A DNA stretch of 64,000 bases, taken from positions 124,001-188,000 of the forward strand of contig NZ_JAADJT010000010.1 in NCBI RefSeq assembly GCF_011090165.1, in the 5' to 3' direction. The notes under the pieces are model-generated. The model saw only the letters and a program-made list of their open reading frames with translations, made no database searches and had not been told where the DNA came from. The position numbers and the translations under genes were made by a program. Positions 61,736 to 64,000 of the stretch are shown piece after piece (position 1 is the first letter of the stretch; every line of letters begins with the position of its first letter). This DNA is from Duganella aceris (lineage in GTDB: Bacteria > Pseudomonadota > Gammaproteobacteria > Burkholderiales > Burkholderiaceae_D).

Positions 61736-63112
61736 ATGAACAGCCCAGTCTCCAAAACGCCCCTCATCACCGCCATGCGGGTGATCCCCGTCGCCGGCAA
61801 GGACAGCATGCTGCTGAACCTGTGCGGCGCCCATGGCCCCTACTTCATCCGCAATCTGGTCTTGCTCACCACCAACGATGGCAGCGTCGGCGTCGGCGAA
61901 GTGCCGGGCGGCGACGGCATCTTGCAAGCCCTGCAGGCATCGGAGCCACTCGTCGTCGGCACCGAAGTCGGACGATTCCAGCGCACGCTCAACCAGATTC
62001 GCACCCGCCATGGCGCGCGCGACGGCGACACGCGGCACCAGGTCAGCTCGGCGGCGGAAGCGGCGTTGCTGCGCCAGCCCCACGAGATCAACCTGCGCCT
62101 CGACAACGTCATCACCGCGATCGAAGCGGCGCTGCTGGATCTGCTCGGGCAGCACCTTGGCGTCCCGGTGTGCGAACTGCTGGGCAGCGGCAAGCATCGC
62201 GACAGCGTACCGATGCTCGCCTACCTGTTCTATATCGGCGACAGCAAGCGCACCGCGTTGTCCTACGCGGCCGGCGCCGGCGGCGACGACTGGTACGGCA
62301 TGCGCCACCGCGAAGCGCTGACCCCGGGCGCGATCGCGGAGCTGGCCGATGCTGCGGCCGACCGCTACGGTTTCCGCGATTTCAAACTCAAGGGCGGCGT
62401 CATGTCGCCGGAGCACGAAATGCAGGCGCTGGCGGCGATCAAACAGCGCCGTCCGGCGGCCCATGTGACGGTCGACCCGAACGGCGCCTGGTCGCTGCAG
62501 GACGCGGTGGCGGTATGTCGCGAACACCGCCACCTGCTCGCCTATGCCGAAGATCCGTGCGGACCGGAGCAAGGCTACTCCGGACGGGAAATCATGGCCG
62601 AATTCCGCCGCGCCACCGGAGTGCGCACCGCCACCAATATGGTCGCCACCGACTGGCGCCAGATGGGCCACGCGCATCACCTGGGCGCGATCGACATCCC
62701 GCTCGCCGATCCGCATTTCTGGACCATGCAGGGCTCGGTGCGGCTGGCCCAGTTGTGCGACGAATGGGGCTTGACCTGGGGCTCGCATTCCAACAACCAC
62801 TTCGATATCTCGTTGGCGATGTTCACCCACGCCGCCGCCGCCGCTCCCGGCGCCATCACGGCGATCGACACCCACTGGATCTGGCAGGAGGGGACCGAAC
62901 GCCTGACGCGCGAGCCGTTGCAGATCGTCGACGGCGCGGTGGCGGTGCCGGACAGGCCGGGACTGGGCATCGAACCCGACATGGACCGGATCGAGCGCGC
63001 CCATGAGCTGTACCGGCAAGTCGGCCAGGGCGCGCGCGACGACGCGGTGGCGATGCGCTTCCTGGTTCCCGGCTGGCGCTATGATCCCAAGCGCCCCAGC
63101 CTCGCCCGCTGA
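61736..63112 (+). CDS. gudD: Enolase-superfamily dehydratase, glucarate dehydratase-like
   Basis: 458 residues. The N-terminal capping domain includes LTTNDGSVGVGEVPGG; the barrel has Lys in FRDFKLKGGV, metal ligands Asp in VTVDPNGAW, Glu in YAEDPCGPEQGYSGRE and Asn in TATNMVATDWRQ, and catalytic His in WGSHSNNHFDIS with the paired Asp in IDIPLADPHFW. This is the glucarate-dehydratase pattern: glucarate to 5-keto-4-deoxyglucarate. No clear Shine-Dalgarno is seen. Twenty-three bases ahead of the GH115 gene. Confidence 0.88.
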   Translation: MNSPVSKTPLITAMRVIPVAGKDSMLLNLCGAHGPYFIRNLVLLTTNDGSVGVGEVPGGDGILQALQASEPLVVGTEVGRFQRTLNQIRTRHGARDGDTRHQVSSAAEAALLRQPHEINLRLDNVITAIEAALLDLLGQHLGVPVCELLGSGKHRDSVPMLAYLFYIGDSKRTALSYAAGAGGDDWYGMRHREALTPGAIAELADAAADRYGFRDFKLKGGVMSPEHEMQALAAIKQRRPAAHVTVDPNGAWSLQDAVAVCREHRHLLAYAEDPCGPEQGYSGREIMAEFRRATGVRTATNMVATDWRQMGHAHHLGAIDIPLADPHFWTMQGSVRLAQLCDEWGLTWGSHSNNHFDISLAMFTHAAAAAPGAITAIDTHWIWQEGTERLTREPLQIVDGAVAVPDRPGLGIEPDMDRIERAHELYRQVGQGARDDAVAMRFLVPGWRYDPKRPSLAR

Positions 63113-63135
63113 ACCGAGACCACCGACCCATCGCC

Positions 63136-64000
63136 ATGAAAAAACTCAAACCCCTGATCCAGACCACCCTGGCCGCAGCGCTGCTGGCCGCCTGCGGCGC
63201 TTCCCTCGCGGCGCCGCTGCCGCTGCTAGCGCGCGACGGCGCGCCCTCCGTGCTGGCCGAACAGCAGGAGACGATCCAGATCGCCGCCGCGCTGTTACGC
63301 CGCGACCTCGCCGCCGTGACCGGCCTCCCTTCCAGCGCCGTCGACAAGGTCGACGACTGCGCCCAGGTCTGCTTCGTCCTCGGCCGGCATGATTCCGCGC
63401 TGATGGCCGGCATCGCCAAAGCAGCGGGCGTGGACCTGGCCTGGCTCCAGGACCAATGGGAGCGCTACGAACGGGTCGGCGTCGCGCTGCCCGGCAAAGC
63501 CGGCAAAACACTGGTGCTGATCGCCGGCTCGGATGCGCGCGGCACCGCCTACGGCGCGATCGATGTCACGCGCGAGATCGGCGTCTCGGCCTGGGAGTGG
63601 TGGGCCGATGCCCCACCGCCGATCCAGCCCGGCGTCGCCATCGACGGCGCGCGCATCCGCTCGGCCGCACCCACGGTGCAGTACCGTGGCATCTTTCTCA
63701 ACGATGAGGATTGGGGACTGCAACCGTGGGCCGCGCGGCATGATCCGAGCGGCGACATCGGCCCCGCGACCTATGCGCGCATCTTCGAGTTGATGCTGCG
63801 CCTGAAAGCCAATCTGATCTGGCCGGCGATGCACGACTCCACCACGCCGTTCTACCAGATGGCCGGCAACGCCGCCGTCGCCCGACAGTACGGGATCGTG
63901 GTCGGGACCTCGCACGCCGAACCGATGATGCGCAACAACGTGCGCGAATGGGACCACCAGCGGCGCGGCGACTTCAATTTCTTCACCAATCGCGCCGCCC
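63136..64000 (+). CDS. GH115-type alpha-glucuronidase, N-terminal part (runs off the window)
   Basis: Open from the ATG at 63136 to the edge, 288 residues without a stop. An N-terminal signal ends at LAAC (lipoprotein-like) or SLA-AP (Sec). ETIQIAAALLRRDLAAVTGL, AGSDARGTAYGAIDVTREIGVSAWEWWAD and YRGIFLNDEDWGLQPWA then LRLKANLIWPAMHD are typical of GH115 enzymes, which remove (4-O-methyl-)glucuronic acid from xylan. With gudD and the TonB receptor this makes a glucuronoxylan-use locus. Confidence 0.85.
   Translation, partial: MKKLKPLIQTTLAAALLAACGASLAAPLPLLARDGAPSVLAEQQETIQIAAALLRRDLAAVTGLPSSAVDKVDDCAQVCFVLGRHDSALMAGIAKAAGVDLAWLQDQWERYERVGVALPGKAGKTLVLIAGSDARGTAYGAIDVTREIGVSAWEWWADAPPPIQPGVAIDGARIRSAAPTVQYRGIFLNDEDWGLQPWAARHDPSGDIGPATYARIFELMLRLKANLIWPAMHDSTTPFYQMAGNAAVARQYGIVVGTSHAEPMMRNNVREWDHQRRGDFNFFTNRAA

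Overview
The window comes from a high-GC Gram-negative bacterium, most likely a betaproteobacterium of the Burkholderiales (Oxalobacteraceae, Massilia/Duganella-like). The evidence is the nadK-recN-hemH-grpE-dnaK-dnaJ block, the pcm-rhodanese-tolC block, an outer-membrane TonB-dependent receptor, sigma54- and sigma32-type promoters, and long CTGACCCC-ended palindromes that I associate with this order. The genus is inferred from gene content, not measured. All positions and motifs were read by eye and no database search was run.

Layout. 1-5.3 kb: the 3' end of panB, then pentose-phosphate genes (tkt; tal, a HAD phosphatase and gnd on the other strand). 5.4-18.9 kb: a polyamine/amine catabolism and uptake locus resembling the Pseudomonas spu / E. 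coli puu systems. It holds a GlnT-type ligase, an aldehyde dehydrogenase, a putrescine-type aminotransferase, two near-identical gamma-glutamylputrescine synthetases, PuuD, a MocR regulator with an MFS exporter, and PotGHI-type ABC genes without a binding protein. 18.9-33.5 kb: nitrate assimilation in two operons. One is narK-nirB-nirD-FAD reductase-nasA. The other is nrtABC, a P-box protein and the siroheme gene cobA, preceded by nasT. 33.5-37.2 kb: a sulfonate/taurine-type ABC transporter with a TauD-family dioxygenase. 37.2-39.7 kb: MarR-CPBP protease pair, a frameshifted small gene and carbonic anhydrase. 39.8-47.6 kb: chaperones, hemH, recN and nadK. 47.8-53.1 kb: a DUF3667 membrane protein, a small hydrophilic protein, a soluble sugar dehydrogenase, OsmC, glyoxalase I and two SDRs. 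53.3-56.6 kb: tolC, rhodanese, a Pcm-like methyltransferase and a TetR regulator. 56.7-64 kb: a glucuronate/glucuronoxylan locus with two GntR regulators, a TonB-dependent receptor, a glucarate-dehydratase-like enzyme and the start of a GH115 alpha-glucuronidase, running off the edge.

The most notable system is nitrate control. Both nitrate operons start at textbook sigma54 promoters. In both, the leader RNA carries two hexaloop hairpins (A at loop position 1, G at position 4) followed by an intrinsic terminator just before the first gene, the architecture recognised by ANTAR antiterminators. The ANTAR protein NasT is encoded beside one of them, but its usual nitrate-binding partner NasS is absent. 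The nrt operon instead carries a soluble protein joining a P-box-like nitrate motif to a chemoreceptor-tip-like segment, a candidate replacement sensor.

Other regulatory signals read directly are two sigma32-type promoters (grpE, dnaK), a LexA box before nadK-recN-hemH, a dnaK-dnaJ terminator, a 13-bp motif shared by the GntR and glucarate loci, and several dyads at regulator promoters.
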